From contig NZ_QETF01000008.1 of assembly GCF_003129565.1 (NCBI RefSeq), positions 1 to 64,000 on the forward strand: DNA of 64,000 bases, written 5' to 3'. The position numbers and the translations under genes were made by a program. Origin of the DNA: Salibaculum griseiflavum. Lineage in GTDB: Bacteria > Pseudomonadota > Alphaproteobacteria > Rhodobacterales > Rhodobacteraceae. Below the pieces are notes generated by a model that worked only from the letters and a program-made list of their open reading frames with translations, had not been told where the DNA came from and did no database searches. This document shows positions 62,662 through 64,000 of this stretch, one piece after another; position 1 is the stretch's first letter; each line of letters begins with the position of its first letter.

Positions 62662-63927
62662 GTGAAATACATGATGACCTACGACATGATGGAAACCGCC
62701 CGCAACACCAACGAGTGGCTGGGCGCCACCGCGAGGGCCATGGCGTCCTATCCGGCCTTCTCGATGTGGCCAAATCCGGGCATGGCGATGCTGAAAGCCT
62801 GGGGCGAGGTGACCGAACGCAGCTTTGCGCGCATGGTGGCCAAGCCCGATTGGGGCATTTCCGCCGTGCCGGACATGGACGGCAAGGACCACGTGGTCTC
62901 GATCCGCAAGGTCGTCGAAAAGCCCTTCGGCGACCTGATTCATTTCCGGTGCATCGGACGCCACGAGCGCCCGCGCAAGGTGCTGTTGGTGGCGCCGATG
63001 TCCGGGCACTACGCAACCCTGCTGCGCAAGACCGTGATCTCGCTGTTGCCCGATTGCGAAGTCTATATCACCGATTGGCACAATGCCCGCGACATTCCCG
63101 TTTCGGCCGGCAAGTTCGATATCGAGGATTACACGCTCTACGTCATGGATTTCATGCGCGAGTTGGGGCCCGACACCCATGTGATCGCCGTTTGCCAGCC
63201 GGTGCCCCTGACCTTGGCCGCCACCGCCTATCTGGCCGAGCTGCACCCCGAGGCACAGCCGCGGTCGCTCACCCTGATCGGCGGTCCCGTCGACCCCGAG
63301 GCCAATCACACGGAAGTCACCGATTTCGGCCGCACCGTCACAATGGGCCAGCTGGAACAGTCGATGATCCAGCGGGTCGGCTTCAAATATGACGGAGTCG
63401 GGCGCAAGGTCTATCCGGGGCTGCTGCAACTGGCCTCTTTCATCTCTATGAATGCCGAAACCCATTCCAGGGCCTTCACCAACCAGATCATCAAGGCCGC
63501 CAAGGGCGAAGCCGGCGACCACGACAAGCATAACACCTTCTACGACGAATATCTTGCCGTCATGGACATGACCGCCGAATTCTATCTTTCGACGGTCGAG
63601 CGCATCTTCAAGGCCCGCGAGATCGCCCGAAACGACTTCGTGGTCGATGGTCACAAGGTGGATTTCGGCGCCATAACCGACGTGGCGGTCAAGATCGTCG
63701 AAGGTGAGGAAGACGACATTTCAGCCCCCGGCCAATGCCTGGCCGCTCTGGACCTGCTGACCGGCCTGCCTGACGAAAAGAAAGCCAGCCACCTGGAACC
63801 GGGCGCGGGCCATTACGGAATCTTCGCCGGCAAAAGCTGGCGAAACAACATCCGCCCGCTGGTTCTGGATTTCATCGACGCCAATTCCGGCCCGCGCGGC
63901 AAGGTCCGGCTCTCTGCCGTAACCTGA
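62662..63927 (+). CDS. phaZ: Intracellular polyhydroxyalkanoate depolymerase
   Basis: A 421-residue enzyme of the intracellular PHB depolymerase family (DepoZ), which releases hydroxybutyrate units from native granules. The nucleophile region is VIAVCQPVPLTLAATA (about residues 172-187), in which a Cys stands in the place of the usual lipase Ser; in Cupriavidus PhaZ1 the corresponding Cys is catalytic. GGPVDPEANHTEVTDFG (about 209-225) and GAGHYGIFAGKSWRNNIRPL near the C-terminus (His about 385) fit the family. GTG at 62662 is chosen because GGAG lies six bases upstream; an ATG is three codons later. No secretion signal. Confidence 0.92.
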   Translation: MKYMMTYDMMETARNTNEWLGATARAMASYPAFSMWPNPGMAMLKAWGEVTERSFARMVAKPDWGISAVPDMDGKDHVVSIRKVVEKPFGDLIHFRCIGRHERPRKVLLVAPMSGHYATLLRKTVISLLPDCEVYITDWHNARDIPVSAGKFDIEDYTLYVMDFMRELGPDTHVIAVCQPVPLTLAATAYLAELHPEAQPRSLTLIGGPVDPEANHTEVTDFGRTVTMGQLEQSMIQRVGFKYDGVGRKVYPGLLQLASFISMNAETHSRAFTNQIIKAAKGEAGDHDKHNTFYDEYLAVMDMTAEFYLSTVERIFKAREIARNDFVVDGHKVDFGAITDVAVKIVEGEEDDISAPGQCLAALDLLTGLPDEKKASHLEPGAGHYGIFAGKSWRNNIRPLVLDFIDANSGPRGKVRLSAVT

Positions 63928-63934
63928 CCGCGCC

Positions 63935-64000
63935 CTAGCGCAGGACCAACGGCTGCCTGAGCCAGGCATGCAGCGCGGAAATGGTGCCCTCGGGATCTTC
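63935..64000 (-). CDS. C-terminal fragment of an unidentified gene (truncated by window edge)
   Basis: The last 63 bases plus stop on the minus strand stay open for 21 codons, ending HAWLRQPLVLR before TAG (complement of 63935-63937). Codon composition fits the neighbourhood and the position eight bases from the phaZ stop fits a converging gene. It is too short to identify. Confidence 0.45.
   Translation of the reverse strand, partial: EDPEGTISALHAWLRQPLVLR

Overview
The window looks like a chromosomal segment of a marine-type Rhodobacteraceae (Roseobacter-group alphaproteobacterium). This rests on high GC, a C4-pathway 5-aminolevulinate synthase (hemA), a complete soxSRT / soxVWXYZABCDEF thiosulfate-oxidation locus, a fused MrpA/B antiporter, a PhaR-controlled polyhydroxyalkanoate (PHA) locus, and a GC-rich intergenic repeat of a kind I associate with this family. 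No rRNA, tRNA or CRISPR was seen.

Layout. 1-1.1 kb: end of an IS5-type transposase, AT-richer non-coding sequence and a small exported protein. 1.26-6.4 kb: exopolysaccharide module (membrane-anchored protein, O-antigen ligase/polymerase, PPP-type phosphatase, tyrosine autokinase). 6.5-9.3 kb: HemG-like flavodoxin, GNAT, stand-alone Lrp effector domain, hisB-hisH. 9.4-15.3 kb: group-2 Mrp (Pha) Na+/H+ antiporter, A(B)-C-D-E-F-G. 15.4-20.0 kb (minus): gcvT-gcvH-gcvP led by a tandem glycine riboswitch. 20.2-22.8 kb: Tat-exported metallo-beta-lactamase-fold protein, hemA and a DUF302 protein. 22.9-35.1 kb: sox locus, with soxVWXYZABCDEF on minus diverging from soxSRT on plus. 35.2-38.6 kb: two paralogous EamA exporters around a sulfotransferase, and thiamine pyrophosphokinase. 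38.8-47.3 kb: long acidic protein, DUF2842, purA, secG, pyrG, an exported protein, two TerB-like proteins and a PhnD-like protein. 47.4-59.2 kb: polar amino-acid/amine ABC importer with a gamma-glutamylation-type catabolic operon (two glutamine synthetase homologues, a class-I amidotransferase, a PuuB-like oxidase), then a DegT aminotransferase, a LysR regulator and a class-III aminotransferase. 59.4-63.9 kb: phaR, phasin, phaC and divergent phaZ. The right edge holds the C-terminus of one more minus-strand gene.

How the genes work together. The sox locus encodes a periplasmic thiosulfate-oxidising multienzyme with its thiol-maintenance proteins (SoxV, W, S), a persulfide-type ArsR repressor (SoxR) and a sulfur-compound permease (SoxT). 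hemA and the DUF302 gene sit directly downstream and may supply haem to its c-type cytochromes. The 47-59 kb block pairs uptake of an amino compound with glutamylation, oxidation, deglutamylation and transamination. The PHA block is a self-contained storage regulon with visible PhaR boxes.

Most interesting points: a probable ATT start codon in an ABC permease (49043); candidate SoxR operators, with SoxR Cys42/Cys108 matching persulfide-sensing repressors; an intrinsic terminator splitting soxA from soxB; an Ala/Glu-rich extended SoxD; CTGC-N3-GCAG PhaR boxes; two copies of a hairpin-plus-TATTTT intergenic element set at gene 5' ends; and a tyrosine kinase beside a PPP phosphatase. I did not find a clearly undescribed multi-gene system; the candidates are listed as findings with their limits.
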